From Chryseobacterium echinoideorum (GTDB lineage: Bacteria; Bacteroidota; Bacteroidia; Flavobacteriales; Weeksellaceae): a stretch of 64,000 nucleotides of DNA. A model generated the notes under the pieces. The model did no database searches, was not told where the DNA came from, and saw nothing but the letters and a program-made list of their open reading frames with translations. Below are positions 33,381 to 42,117 of the stretch, piece after piece (the first letter of the stretch is position 1; each line of letters begins with the position of its first letter). The stretch covers positions 1-64,000 of the forward strand of contig NZ_VKNW01000009.1 in assembly GCF_007474535.1 (NCBI RefSeq), in the 5' to 3' direction. The position numbers and the translations under genes were made by a program.

Positions 33381-34247
33381 ATGAAGGCAGCCATTTATTC
33401 TCAGAAAAAAGATCTTGATACTTTTTTATATTTAAGCAAATTTATTTCTGAACTGGAAAGCAGGGGAGTACAGTCTGTTTTGTATAACGAAATGGCAGAA
33501 GCGCTTCAGTTTTCAAAGATTTTTGAGACTTTTGCCCATAAACAGGACCTTATCGAGAAAAAAGTAGACTTATTCTTTACTTTTGGAGGAGACGGAACTA
33601 TTGTAAACTCATTAACTTTTATTGAAGATCTGGAAATTCCGATTGTCGGGGTTAATACCGGACGACTGGGTTTCTTGGCAAGTTTTACCAAAGAAGAAGC
33701 TTTCAAAGAATTAGATTCTATACTGAAAGGAAATATAAAAACCAGCCGCCGCTCTGTGATTGAAGTAGTATCTCCAAGATCAGATGCATTTTTTCCTTAT
33801 GCATTAAATGATGTTACGATTTCCAGAAAAGAAACAACATCCATGGTTACGGTAGATTCTTACATTAATAACGAATTTCTGAATGTTTTCTGGGGTGATG
33901 GAGTTATCGTTTCTACCCCAACAGGATCTACTGCTTATTCATTAAGCTGCGGAGGTCCTATCATTTCTCCCAACAACGAAAATTTTGTCATCACACCCAT
34001 TGCACCACACAATCTCAATGTGAGACCTTTGGTCGTTAATGATAAAGTAGAAATTAAATTTAAAGTTGAAAGCCGCGTTCCTCAATATTCACTTTCATTA
34101 GATTCAAGATTGATTCATATTGAAACAGATCAGGAAATTGTGATCAGAAAAGCAGGTTTCCAGATTTTGCTGGTACAGCCGGACAATCTCAGCTTCTATG
34201 AAACCATCCGACAGAAGCTTCTGTGGGGGAGAGACAAAAGAAATTAA
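33381..34247 (+). CDS. nadK: NAD kinase
   Basis: Phosphorylates NAD to NADP with ATP in the cytosol. The 288 residues include the GGDGT motif (FTFGGDGTIVNS, about 68-79) with its catalytic Asp, NTGRLGFLA, NDVTI, and the conserved WGDGVIVSTPTGSTAYSLSCGGPI block. Length and motifs are standard. It is the second gene of the CBS-nadK operon, with a 1-base intergenic gap. Confidence 0.96.
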   Translation: MKAAIYSQKKDLDTFLYLSKFISELESRGVQSVLYNEMAEALQFSKIFETFAHKQDLIEKKVDLFFTFGGDGTIVNSLTFIEDLEIPIVGVNTGRLGFLASFTKEEAFKELDSILKGNIKTSRRSVIEVVSPRSDAFFPYALNDVTISRKETTSMVTVDSYINNEFLNVFWGDGVIVSTPTGSTAYSLSCGGPIISPNNENFVITPIAPHNLNVRPLVVNDKVEIKFKVESRVPQYSLSLDSRLIHIETDQEIVIRKAGFQILLVQPDNLSFYETIRQKLLWGRDKRN

Positions 34248-34318
34248 TTATTGATCAAAAAATATTATCTTTACAAGAATTTTTTAAACTAAACTTAATC
34301 TTATATAAAAGCTAAAAT

Positions 34319-35389
34319 ATGAGCAGAATTTTCCCGGCAGGAGTTGCCACAGGTCAGTTAGTTACAGATATTTTTCAGTATGCAAAAGAAAATAAATTTG
34401 CATTACCTGCAGTAAACGTAATCGGTTCAAGCAACGTAAACGCTGTAATGGAAACTGCTGCAAAATTAAATTCACCTGTTATTATTCAGTTTTCCAACGG
34501 AGGAGCTGCTTACAACGCAGGAAAAGGATTAAGCAACGATGCGCAGAAATCTGCTATTTTGGGAGGTATTGCAGGAGCTAAACATATTCATACTTTGGCG
34601 GAAGCTTACGGAGCAACGGTAATTCTGCATACAGATCACGCTGCAAAAAAATTGTTGCCTTGGATTGACGGTTTGATGGAAGCTAACGAAGAATTCTACA
34701 AGCAAACAGGAAAATCACTTTATTCTTCTCACATGCTTGATCTTTCTGAAGAATCTTTAGAAGAAAATCTTGAAATTTCAGCTGAATATTTCGAGAAAAT
34801 GGCAAAAATGCAAATGACTTTGGAAGTTGAAATCGGGGTAACCGGAGGTGAGGAAGATGGTGTTGATAATTCTGATGTTGACAATTCTAAATTATATACT
34901 CAGCCGGAAGATGTAGCATATACCTACGAAAAGCTTAAAGCTATTTCTGACAATTTTACAATTGCAGCTGCTTTCGGAAATGTTCATGGAGTTTACAAAC
35001 CGGGTAACGTAGTTTTAACTCCGAAAATCTTAGATAATTCTCAGAAGTTTGTACAGGAGAAATTTGGTACTGCTGAAAAGCCAATCAATTTTGTATTCCA
35101 CGGTGGTTCAGGTTCTACTTTAGAAGAAATCAGAGAAGCAATTGATTACGGGGTAATTAAGATGAATATTGATACCGACCTTCAGTTTGCTTATACAGAA
35201 GGAATCAGAGATTATATGACAGAAAATATCGAATATCTGAAAACTCAGATCGGAAATCCTGATGGAGAAGATAAGCCAAACAAGAAATTCTATGATCCAA
35301 GAGTTTGGATCAGAAAAGGAGAAGAAACTTTCTCTAAAAGGCTGATAAAGGCATTTGAAGATTTAAATAACGTAAATACGCTTAAATAA
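34319..35389 (+). CDS. fbaA: Class II fructose-bisphosphate aldolase
   Basis: Zn-dependent aldolase of glycolysis and gluconeogenesis, 356 residues. Catalytic Asp106 and Zn ligand His107 are in LHTDHA; the Zn/Na site continues with VHGVYKPGNV, FHGGSGS and the phosphate-binding NIDTDLQFAYTEGIRDY. It belongs to the longer E. coli-like class IIA. It is monocistronic, with a near-consensus TATCTTTA box about 50 bp upstream. Confidence 0.96.
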   Translation: MSRIFPAGVATGQLVTDIFQYAKENKFALPAVNVIGSSNVNAVMETAAKLNSPVIIQFSNGGAAYNAGKGLSNDAQKSAILGGIAGAKHIHTLAEAYGATVILHTDHAAKKLLPWIDGLMEANEEFYKQTGKSLYSSHMLDLSEESLEENLEISAEYFEKMAKMQMTLEVEIGVTGGEEDGVDNSDVDNSKLYTQPEDVAYTYEKLKAISDNFTIAAAFGNVHGVYKPGNVVLTPKILDNSQKFVQEKFGTAEKPINFVFHGGSGSTLEEIREAIDYGVIKMNIDTDLQFAYTEGIRDYMTENIEYLKTQIGNPDGEDKPNKKFYDPRVWIRKGEETFSKRLIKAFEDLNNVNTLK

Positions 35390-35426
35390 ATTGTAAATTT
35401 TGGATTATAAATTTTAAATGACCTTT

Positions 35427-35461
35427 AAAATCTAAAATTCAAAATCTAAAATCTAAAATTT
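35427..35461. repeat. Tandem 7-bp repeat upstream of accD
   Basis: Five consecutive heptamers of AAAATCT with variants AAAATTC and AAAATTT end 6 bp before the accD start. A-tracts spaced at 7 bp could influence DNA bending or the accD leader; or this is just one of the degenerate AT phrases common in these genomes. Confidence 0.6.
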
Positions 35462-35466
35462 TATAA

Positions 35467-36321
35467 ATGGCATTCGACTGGTTTAAAAGAAAAGCACAAA
35501 ATATTACCACTTCTACAGACGAGAAAAAGGATGTGCCGAAAGGTCTTTGGCATCAGACTCCGTCGGGAAAAGTTGTGGAACACGAGGAGCTGAAAAAAAA
35601 CAACTATGTTTCTCCTGAAGACGGATTTCATGTAAGAATAGGGAGTGCAGAGTTTTTTGACATCCTTTTTGACGAAGGCAAATTCACAGAGCTGGACGCT
35701 AATGTTGAAAGCATTGATATGCTTAATTTCAAAGATACCAAATCTTATACAGACCGTTTGAAGGAAGTAAAAGCAAAAACAAAACTTACAGATTCTATCA
35801 GAAATGCGGTCGGTGATGTCAACGGAACCAAACTGGTCGTTTCGTGTATGGATTTTGCTTTTATCGGAGGTTCTTTGGGTTCTGTAATGGGAGAAAAAAT
35901 CAGAAGAGCAGTAGATTACTGTCTGGAGAAAAAACTTCCTTATATGATTATCTGCCAATCTGGTGGAGCAAGAATGCAGGAAGCTACATACTCTTTGATG
36001 CAGCTGGCAAAAGTACAGTCAAAACTGGCTCAGCTTTCTGAAGCTGGACTTTTGTACATTGCTTATCTTTGTGATCCTACTTTTGGAGGAATTACCGCAT
36101 CTTTTGCAATGACAGCAGATATCATCATGGCAGAACCAAAAGCGTTGATCGGATTTGCAGGACCAAGAGTAATTCGTGAGACCATCGGAAGAGATCTACC
36201 GGAAGGCTTCCAGACTTCAGAGTTTTTACAACAGAAAGGTTTTGTAGATTTTATCGTGAAAAGAACAGAAATAAAAGATAAAGTATCTAAGACAGTAAAT
36301 CTATTGGCTGCAAAAGCATAA
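35467..36321 (+). CDS. accD: Acetyl-CoA carboxylase carboxyltransferase subunit beta
   Basis: The beta half of the carboxyltransferase that makes malonyl-CoA for fatty acid synthesis; it pairs with AccA. The 284 residues contain the crotonase-type core: SCMDFAFIGGSLGSVMGEKI, QSGGARMQEATYSLMQ, and the oxyanion segment AEPKALIGFAGPRVIRETIG. Unusually, the N-terminal zinc-ribbon region (about 27-56, GLWHQTPSGK and NNYVSPEDGFH) has lost all four cysteines present in E. coli AccD, while the rest aligns normally. accA is not in the window. Confidence 0.95.
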   Translation: MAFDWFKRKAQNITTSTDEKKDVPKGLWHQTPSGKVVEHEELKKNNYVSPEDGFHVRIGSAEFFDILFDEGKFTELDANVESIDMLNFKDTKSYTDRLKEVKAKTKLTDSIRNAVGDVNGTKLVVSCMDFAFIGGSLGSVMGEKIRRAVDYCLEKKLPYMIICQSGGARMQEATYSLMQLAKVQSKLAQLSEAGLLYIAYLCDPTFGGITASFAMTADIIMAEPKALIGFAGPRVIRETIGRDLPEGFQTSEFLQQKGFVDFIVKRTEIKDKVSKTVNLLAAKA

Positions 36322-36339
36322 AGTTTCAACTAATAAAAC

Positions 36340-36372
36340 AAATCTCTCTCAGTTTGGGAGAGATTTTTTGTT
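36340..36372 (+). terminator. Terminator of accD
   Basis: AATCTCTC pairs with GAGAGATT around a short loop, followed by TTTTT, 18 bp after the accD stop. Confidence 0.88.
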
Positions 36373-36450
36373 GTAATACCCATAATAATTTAATCTAATT
36401 TTAAAACTTGTATAGCTTTATATTGAAGTTAAACCACAAAACAGCAGTTT

Positions 36451-36963
36451 ATGAGAACTTTTAAAGTGATTTTCAATACGATACGAAGCATGAGTTTCAA
36501 AAAAATTCTCAAGCTTTTATCTGCTGTTTTGCCACATCCTCTTTTTTCGGTTCTAAGTTTTTATGCAACAGTAAAAGCTTTTTCTATTGCGCAGAAGCTC
36601 TATCCTAAAACAGCATCTAAAAACGGAAAAGGAAATGCATTCAGACATGCTTTTTGGTGCTGTCTTATTATGATGTACTGCAGTAAAGTATCTTCTCCGG
36701 AGAAAGCCTTTAACTTCTGCAAAAAAATTACAGATCTTCATGAAGAATTGTTCCCGAATGAGCCTTTAGAAACCAAAATGGATCTGCATAACAATAAAAT
36801 CGGGATGGATTATTTCATGGAACTTTTACCCGGAATCCACCGGCAGTTTTTTGAGAAAAGCTTTTTCATTGATGAATTGCAGAAAAAAACGGCTCATGCA
36901 AAAGTCTTAAAAAGTTTAGACGATGATTTTGAAGGCTTCTTGGTGTATTTGGATGAAAAATAA
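36451..36963 (+). CDS. DUF6973-like protein
   Basis: A 170-residue protein with the signature GNAFRHAFWCCLIMMYCSK (about 64-82) and a second conserved patch MDLHNNKIGMDYF, where His and Asn could bind a metal. An N-terminal hydrophobic stretch (about 20-44) may be a membrane anchor. The family is widespread in Bacteroidota and sometimes lies in polymorphic-toxin C-termini; no toxin scaffold or immunity gene is seen here. The family assignment is from motif memory. Confidence 0.7.
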   Translation: MRTFKVIFNTIRSMSFKKILKLLSAVLPHPLFSVLSFYATVKAFSIAQKLYPKTASKNGKGNAFRHAFWCCLIMMYCSKVSSPEKAFNFCKKITDLHEELFPNEPLETKMDLHNNKIGMDYFMELLPGIHRQFFEKSFFIDELQKKTAHAKVLKSLDDDFEGFLVYLDEK

Positions 36964-37113
36964 CTTTTGATTTTAACGATTAAAAAAACTAATATTTAAG
37001 GTAAGTTACGCTTAATCATTTTAACATCTAATCAATCTTAATAGTTCAAAAAGTAAAAGTTTTTTTAGGTTTTACTTTTAATTTATTATCTTTTCTAAAA
37101 TTAATTCAATAAA

Positions 37114-38517
37114 ATGGTTCTCAGTAGAATTTGGTCAGCATTTATCATTATTGCAATTGCCGTTGCAAGCGTTAAATATATTTCTTCGGGTCATTATAAG
37201 ACCATTTTCAATGATATGGTTGTTGGAAGGGGTGGAGATACGGTACGAATTGCGACTCAAACGATGAACGAGTTTTCACCTGTTGTAAAAGAAGGTCTCA
37301 CGAAGAGCAGTGATTTTGTAAATAACAGGATTCACTACAAAACAGATTCTCTTAAGCAAAATGTTCAGGTCTACCGGGTTCAGCAAACCGATGGTGTCAT
37401 TGGAACTTCTGAGACCGCTGTGAAAATTTGTTTGGGATTAATAGGAATTATGGCTCTTTTTATGGGGTTTATGGCGATTGCTGAAAAAGCAGGCGGAATC
37501 AATTTATTAAGCAGATTAATTCAGCCTTTTTTCTCAAGATTATTTCCCGAAATTCCAAAAAACCATCCTGCTTTCGGACATATGCTGATGAACTTCAGCG
37601 CCAATCTTTTAGGTTTAGATAATGCAGCAACTCCTTTCGGACTCAAAGCAATGGAAAGTTTACAGGCATTAAACCCCAATAAAGACACAGCGAGCAATTC
37701 GCAGATTATGTTTCTTTGTCTTCATGCAGGAGGGATGACCCTTATTCCTGTTTCTATTATTGCATTGAGAGCTTCTGCCGGTTCACAAAATCCGACAGAC
37801 ATATTTCTTTATTGTATGATAGCGACTTTTGCAGCAACATTGGCAGCAATGATTATTGTATCAATTTATCAGAAAATAAACCTTTTACAGCCTGTTCTTT
37901 TAGCCTATATCGGCGGGATTTCTTTGCTTGTCGGGCTTCTTGTCGCTTATTTAGTTGGTTTAAGCAAAGAAAATCTGGATACTTTCAGTCAGGTTTTGAG
38001 CAACGGATTGATACTTTTTATCTTTATTGCCATTGTTTTGGGAGCTCTTTATAAAAAAATAAATGTATTTGATGCTTTTATTGATGGTGCTAAAGAAGGT
38101 TTTACGACAAGTGTGAAAATTATTCCTTATTTAGTAGGAATGCTGATTGCCATTTCGCTTTTGAGAACTTCCGGAGTTTTTGAAGTCATCATTGATGGCA
38201 TGAAATGGGTAGCGAATTTTTTCAGCCTTGATGCAAGATTTGTAGACGGACTTCCGACAGCTTTAATTAAACCTTTATCAGGCTCCGGAGCCCGCGGAAT
38301 GATGATGGATACAATGGCAACTTTCGGACCCGATAGTTTCCAAGGGAAATTGGCAGCCGTACTTCAGGGAAGTTCGGATACGACATTTTACGTGATTGCA
38401 GTTTACTTCGGTGCAGTAGCTGTTAAAAATACGAGATATACTGTAATTGCGATGCTTTTGGCAGATTTGGTAGGCGTGATCACTGCTATTTTATTGGCTT
38501 ATATGTTTTTTGCTTAA
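37114..38517 (+). CDS. SpmA-SpmB fusion (nucleoside recognition/Gate domain membrane protein)
   Basis: A 467-residue polytopic membrane protein made of two Gate (nucleoside recognition) domains. The N-terminal SpmA-like half (about 1-215) contains HPAFGHMLMNFSANLLGLDNAATPFG; the C-terminal SpmB-like half (about 290-467) has ALIKPLSGSGARGMMMDTM and VLQGSSDTTFYVIAVYFG. In Bacillus the two are separate spore-maturation proteins; the non-sporulating Bacteroidota have them fused. The substrate is unknown. It heads a three-gene operon (2-bp gap to the next gene). Confidence 0.92.
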   Translation: MVLSRIWSAFIIIAIAVASVKYISSGHYKTIFNDMVVGRGGDTVRIATQTMNEFSPVVKEGLTKSSDFVNNRIHYKTDSLKQNVQVYRVQQTDGVIGTSETAVKICLGLIGIMALFMGFMAIAEKAGGINLLSRLIQPFFSRLFPEIPKNHPAFGHMLMNFSANLLGLDNAATPFGLKAMESLQALNPNKDTASNSQIMFLCLHAGGMTLIPVSIIALRASAGSQNPTDIFLYCMIATFAATLAAMIIVSIYQKINLLQPVLLAYIGGISLLVGLLVAYLVGLSKENLDTFSQVLSNGLILFIFIAIVLGALYKKINVFDAFIDGAKEGFTTSVKIIPYLVGMLIAISLLRTSGVFEVIIDGMKWVANFFSLDARFVDGLPTALIKPLSGSGARGMMMDTMATFGPDSFQGKLAAVLQGSSDTTFYVIAVYFGAVAVKNTRYTVIAMLLADLVGVITAILLAYMFFA

Positions 38518-38519
38518 TT

Positions 38520-38798
38520 ATGAGAAGTAATATCTTTGAGAAATTTATAGAATTAATCGGTTGGGTTCAAATATTTCTTTCTCCTTTCTTGATTGGAGCA
38601 GTCATTTCAGCAATAATATACTTTATGAATCCAAAAAGCGTCACTCTTATTATTGCCATTTTAATTCTTTTTTCAGGAGCTATTATTGGAGCAAAATTAG
38701 CATCTAAAATGTATCGAAGCCAAGAAGGGACTATTGGTTTTATTTCTAAAAAAGATTCAACGCCAGATATTGATAAAATGATAAATACAGAAAAATGA
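38520..38798 (+). CDS. Small two-helix membrane protein
   Basis: The 92-residue protein has two membrane segments (about 15-35 and 41-60) and a polar C-terminus ending DKMINTEK. The second helix, ending GAIIGAKLASKMYRSQEG, is Gly/Ala-rich, which favours helix packing. It starts 2 bp after the SpmAB fusion stop and overlaps the next start by 4 bp, so it is in the same operon and may be an accessory subunit of the SpmAB protein. No family recognised. Confidence 0.8.
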   Translation: MRSNIFEKFIELIGWVQIFLSPFLIGAVISAIIYFMNPKSVTLIIAILILFSGAIIGAKLASKMYRSQEGTIGFISKKDSTPDIDKMINTEK

Positions 38799-39187
38799 TA
38801 ACAGATAAAGAATTCACCTTAAGACTCATACGTCAGTTAACTCAAGCATTGGAAAAACTGATTTTAGACAAGCCTGAAGAAAGTTTAATGCAAAAAGAAC
38901 TTGATTTTGATTCGTTAATGAAAGATATTTTCAAGTTTGATTTTGTGACCCTCTCTTCAAAAACAAAAGAAGAGATCATTGAAATCGTTCAGGAAAGACA
39001 AGAGCGTGATCACAAAGATTATTATGAAATGCTTGGAAATCTTTTCTATTACAACGGAAAAGTACTCAATAACAATGATTTTTTAGACAAGGCAAAAACC
39101 TTTTATGAGATTTATCTTAAAACCAGCGGTATTTTTGCACTCCCCATTATCAACAGGATCAGCGAAATAAAAAAAGCACTTGAATAA
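38795..39187 (+). CDS. Small soluble helical protein, SpmAB operon
   Basis: A 130-residue all-helical cytosolic protein (MITDKEFTLRLIRQLTQALEKL...), with an acidic middle and a TPR-like final third (YEMLGNLFYYNGKVLNN, FLDKAKTFYEIYLKTSG). It overlaps the preceding gene by ATGA and ends at a terminator, closing the operon. The N-terminal part resembles short DUF6483-type proteins, but this is not certain. Function unknown. Confidence 0.8.
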   Translation: MITDKEFTLRLIRQLTQALEKLILDKPEESLMQKELDFDSLMKDIFKFDFVTLSSKTKEEIIEIVQERQERDHKDYYEMLGNLFYYNGKVLNNNDFLDKAKTFYEIYLKTSGIFALPIINRISEIKKALE

Positions 39188-39201
39188 AGTGCTTTTGTAT
39201 T
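39172..39201. terminator. Terminator between the SpmAB operon and the tonB gene
   Basis: AAAAGCAC and GTGCTTTT form the stem; the upstream arm overlaps the last codons of the helical protein. It separates convergent operons. Confidence 0.8.
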
Positions 39202-39202
39202 T

Positions 39203-40081
39203 TTAGAAAGTTATATTATAGGTTCCAGTAGAAGATACTGACGCTTTTTCTGCTTTTACATATTTCTTTACCCAACCAACCGAAGTGGAAACTACGCAAG
39301 GATCTGAGGTTCCGCCTGATCTTCTTGCAGTGACTACATTTCCTGCTTTATCAACGGTGTATGCAATGGTGATTGATCCGCTTGCTGAGCAGTTATGACC
39401 AGGCTGTGTACCACCTCTTCCCATTGTTCCCGGAATATATCCTACCAATCTTCTGTCGATTCCTACTTTACTGTCCCCATTTCCGTCACCGCCTAAAGGG
39501 TCTCCGTTGTTGCCGATTCCGGTTCCGGTTCCCTGACTTCCGGATTTTGTGCCTCGTCCTTTAATCAGATTTCCGATTGCTGCAGTTCCTTTTCCATCCC
39601 CGCTTCCTGTTTTGGAATTGGTTGTGTTGGCTGAGCTTTTAGTGCTTTTTACCGTAGAACTTGCGGTAGATTTTTTATTTTTTTCCGAAACTTCTTTTTT
39701 GGGAACTGTAACTTTGGTATTATTTCCGGTAATGATTCTGTCTTTTGCCTCTGTTTTTTTTGATTCCGGTTTGGGATCCGGAGTAATAATCGTTTTAGGT
39801 TCAGAAGCCGAATTTTCTACGAGTTCATTGCTGTTTTCTATAGCTTGTGCAGCTAAACTCCCTTCCTGATTGGCGGGTTCATCAATGCCGGCTCCGTTTC
39901 TGTTGTCTCCAAAATTGACAAGCATTGTGGTAACAATTTCGGGTTCTTTTTCAGAAGGTTTAGGTTTCATTTTGTAGATGAAAACGAATAACAAAATGGC
40001 AGACCAGATCAGCACAGAAATTACCGCACTTTTGATTTTGTCTTTATTTTCTTCGTTTCTGTCTATAGTGTAACCTCTCAT
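39203..40081 (-). CDS. TonB-like energy transducer
   Basis: The 292-residue periplasmic-spanning protein has one N-terminal membrane anchor (about 18-38) with a short basic cytoplasmic tail. A long low-complexity linker follows, first Lys/Pro/Ser-rich and then Gly-rich (GSGDGKGTAAIGNLIKGRG). The C-terminal domain of about 90 residues (SGSITIAYTVDKAGNVVTARRSGG, KKYVKA, GTYNITF) has the AgmX/PglI or TonB-C fold. It is the last gene of the ExbB-ExbD-TonB operon (3-bp gap) and would carry proton-motive energy to outer-membrane receptors. Confidence 0.88.
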   Translation of the reverse strand: MRGYTIDRNEENKDKIKSAVISVLIWSAILLFVFIYKMKPKPSEKEPEIVTTMLVNFGDNRNGAGIDEPANQEGSLAAQAIENSNELVENSASEPKTIITPDPKPESKKTEAKDRIITGNNTKVTVPKKEVSEKNKKSTASSTVKSTKSSANTTNSKTGSGDGKGTAAIGNLIKGRGTKSGSQGTGTGIGNNGDPLGGDGNGDSKVGIDRRLVGYIPGTMGRGGTQPGHNCSASGSITIAYTVDKAGNVVTARRSGGTSDPCVVSTSVGWVKKYVKAEKASVSSTGTYNITF

Positions 40082-40084
40082 TTC

Positions 40085-40480
40085 TTATTCTTTTACCGTT
40101 GCAATAGCAATGCTCAGTTTATGTTTTTCGGCAATTTCCATTAGAAAAACAACGTCTTTATGCATCGTACTTTCATCTGCTCTTATGGTGAAAGATTTTG
40201 CAGATTTGTTTTGTAAATCACTTACGATAGTTTGCTCTACCAATTCCCGGCTTACAGGTCTGTCATCCACATAATAAGTGCCATCGGGTTTTACACTTAC
40301 TGTCATCGGGTTGGGAATATTATTCTCCACACTTGCGGTTTGTGGCAACTTCACATCAATTGCACTTTGATTAGCCGCTGATGAGGTAATCATAAAGAAA
40401 ATCAGCATCAGCAAGATAACGTCTGTCATCGCTGCTAAACTGAATTCCGGGTGTGCTTTATTTCTTCTCTGAATTTTCAT
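40085..40480 (-). CDS. exbD: ExbD/TolR family biopolymer transport protein
   Basis: A 131-residue inner-membrane protein with one transmembrane helix (about 16-37) bearing the functional Asp of the proton path in AAMTDVILLMLIFFM (Asp near 19). The periplasmic ExbD domain follows (VKLPQTAS..., FTIRADESTMHKDVVFLMEI). It forms the stator with ExbB in the same operon (9-bp gap upstream). Confidence 0.94.
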   Translation of the reverse strand: MKIQRRNKAHPEFSLAAMTDVILLMLIFFMITSSAANQSAIDVKLPQTASVENNIPNPMTVSVKPDGTYYVDDRPVSRELVEQTIVSDLQNKSAKSFTIRADESTMHKDVVFLMEIAEKHKLSIAIATVKE

Positions 40481-40489
40481 CCCTTTTAA

Positions 40490-41194
40490 TTATAAAGGTT
40501 TATTAATAATATCTAAAAATTCTCCCGATATATTTTGAGCTCTCAAAACAAATTTATCAATCTTCGTCAATAGAAGATTATAAAAAAAGTTGGCAGGAAT
40601 TGCTACCGCCAAACCAACGGCTGTTTGTCCAAGTGCTGTGTAAATACCTTCTGAAAGTGTTTTTGGCGAAAAAGCTCCTTCAGAATGAGATAGATCAAAA
40701 AATGCAATAATCATCCCGATTACCGTTCCTAAAAGCCCTAACATCGGAGCAATACTGGGTACGGCAGCCAAAAGGTTGAGGTTTTTCTCCATATTGGCAA
40801 CTTCGATCTGTGCCTGAGATTCCATTGCGCTGACAATATCAGAAACAGGTCTTCCCAGTCTTGAGATTCCTTTTTCCAGAATGCGGGATTCCGGGGAGTT
40901 TTGGGTTTTGCAATAATCTGCTGCAGCTTCTATTTTTCCGTCTCTTATGAAGTCTTCAATATTATTCATAAAATTAGAATCTGTTTTGGAAGCCATTCTT
41001 CTGATGAAGAAAAATCTTTCAAAAAAAAGATATACAGAGAAAACACCCAATGTAAGAACTGTTACCATCACGATTTTTGCGAAAGCACCACCGTGAAAGA
41101 GGATTTCCCAAAATGAAAATTCGGTTTTATTAATTGTAACAGCAGGCGTTGTTGCCTGTGCAAACAAAAGTTGTGTAAGTTCCGTTAGCAGCAT
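40490..41194 (-). CDS. exbB: MotA/TolQ/ExbB family proton channel
   Basis: The 234-residue stator protein has three membrane helices (about 37-57, 140-165 and 185-205). The signature region IAPMLGLLGTVIGMIIAF and the TAVGLAVAIPANFFYN helix contain the conserved Thr that lines the ion path. It powers the TonB-like protein of the same operon. A TATTTTTG box (41224-41231, minus strand) precedes the start by 29 bp. Confidence 0.94.
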   Translation of the reverse strand: MLLTELTQLLFAQATTPAVTINKTEFSFWEILFHGGAFAKIVMVTVLTLGVFSVYLFFERFFFIRRMASKTDSNFMNNIEDFIRDGKIEAAADYCKTQNSPESRILEKGISRLGRPVSDIVSAMESQAQIEVANMEKNLNLLAAVPSIAPMLGLLGTVIGMIIAFFDLSHSEGAFSPKTLSEGIYTALGQTAVGLAVAIPANFFYNLLLTKIDKFVLRAQNISGEFLDIINKPL

Positions 41195-41223
41195 TATATG
41201 ATAATTTACAATAGTTTAAACGA

Positions 41224-41231
41224 CAAAAATA
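41224..41231 (-). promoter_or_regulatory. -7 promoter box (TATTTTTG) for the exbB-exbD-tonB operon
   Basis: Exact TAnnTTTG on the minus strand, 29 bp before the exbB ATG. Confidence 0.5.
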
Positions 41232-41359
41232 AACGAATATTATCAGATTTTATCTTAAAATAAGCTTAAAAAATTATTTTTGAGAGTATTTTCCCTAAAA
41301 AGCAAATTTCTCTCCAAAATATTGAAAAGAAATTTATATTGTTTTAATAAGATTTATTT

Positions 41360-41821
41360 TTAGTCTTCGTCTACGATGATCTCATCCTGCTTAAATTCAC
41401 ATTTCATACGAAAAGGAAGAGGACTATCTGAGCCGGTGTAAAAATCATCTATTGTACCCTTCCAGATTACCTGAAGTTCGTTTTCGTCATTTTTTTCAAA
41501 ACACAATTCATTATCATAGATAAAAGCGTCTTCATCATCAAATAAATCTACTTCTGTATAACTTTCTTCCTCAGAGTCATTGATGAGGAAAGTTTTGCCT
41601 TCAATCTCATCAGAATCTATCGGGAAATCGAAAATCTCCATAGAAATTTGAGGAAAATTGTATTGCAGCGAGTCATCATCTACATGATCCAGACTGTCAT
41701 CTGTGATGATTTCTACTTCCAGTAAGTGTTTTTGATTACTATAAACAGCCTTGCAGTAAGAGCTTTTTATGTTGTATTTAAGTGTTTCGTCCGGATGGTA
41801 AATTTTTAAAATCCCTTTCAT
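41360..41821 (-). CDS. Acidic cytosolic protein of unknown function
   Basis: A 153-residue soluble protein, strongly acidic in the centre (VDDDSLQYNF, IDSDEIEGKTF, VDLFDDEDAFIYD), predicted mostly beta-strand. There is no signal peptide and no known motif. It is transcribed alone from a TATCTTTG box at 41871-41878. The 296 bp upstream to the DUF885 gene hold only this promoter and AT-rich sequence. Function unknown. Confidence 0.78.
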   Translation of the reverse strand: MKGILKIYHPDETLKYNIKSSYCKAVYSNQKHLLEVEIITDDSLDHVDDDSLQYNFPQISMEIFDFPIDSDEIEGKTFLINDSEEESYTEVDLFDDEDAFIYDNELCFEKNDENELQVIWKGTIDDFYTGSDSPLPFRMKCEFKQDEIIVDED

Positions 41822-41870
41822 TATTTCTTAAAAAAAGAACAGTAATACGATGAGTGTTAAATGGTTCAGA

Positions 41871-41878
41871 CAAAGATA
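41871..41878 (-). promoter_or_regulatory. -7 promoter box (TATCTTTG)
   Basis: Exact TAnnTTTG on the minus strand, 50 bp upstream of the acidic protein's ATG. Confidence 0.5.
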
Positions 41879-42117
41879 GAAAAATGTGTGAATGTGAAAA
41901 ATATTTTGAAATTTTTTTTATGAAATTCTGCGTAATAAAATCAATTTACATCCTGATATTGGTTATTTTTGTTTCTGTAATATTTAAAAAATAAATATGT
42001 ATACAAAATCAGGGATAATGATTTTGATTACAGACCACTGTTAATATCAACTTCGTTCGGCTCAGGAAAGTTATTGTTGAACGAATAGTATATGAACATT
42101 AAATTAAAAATCAGCCT

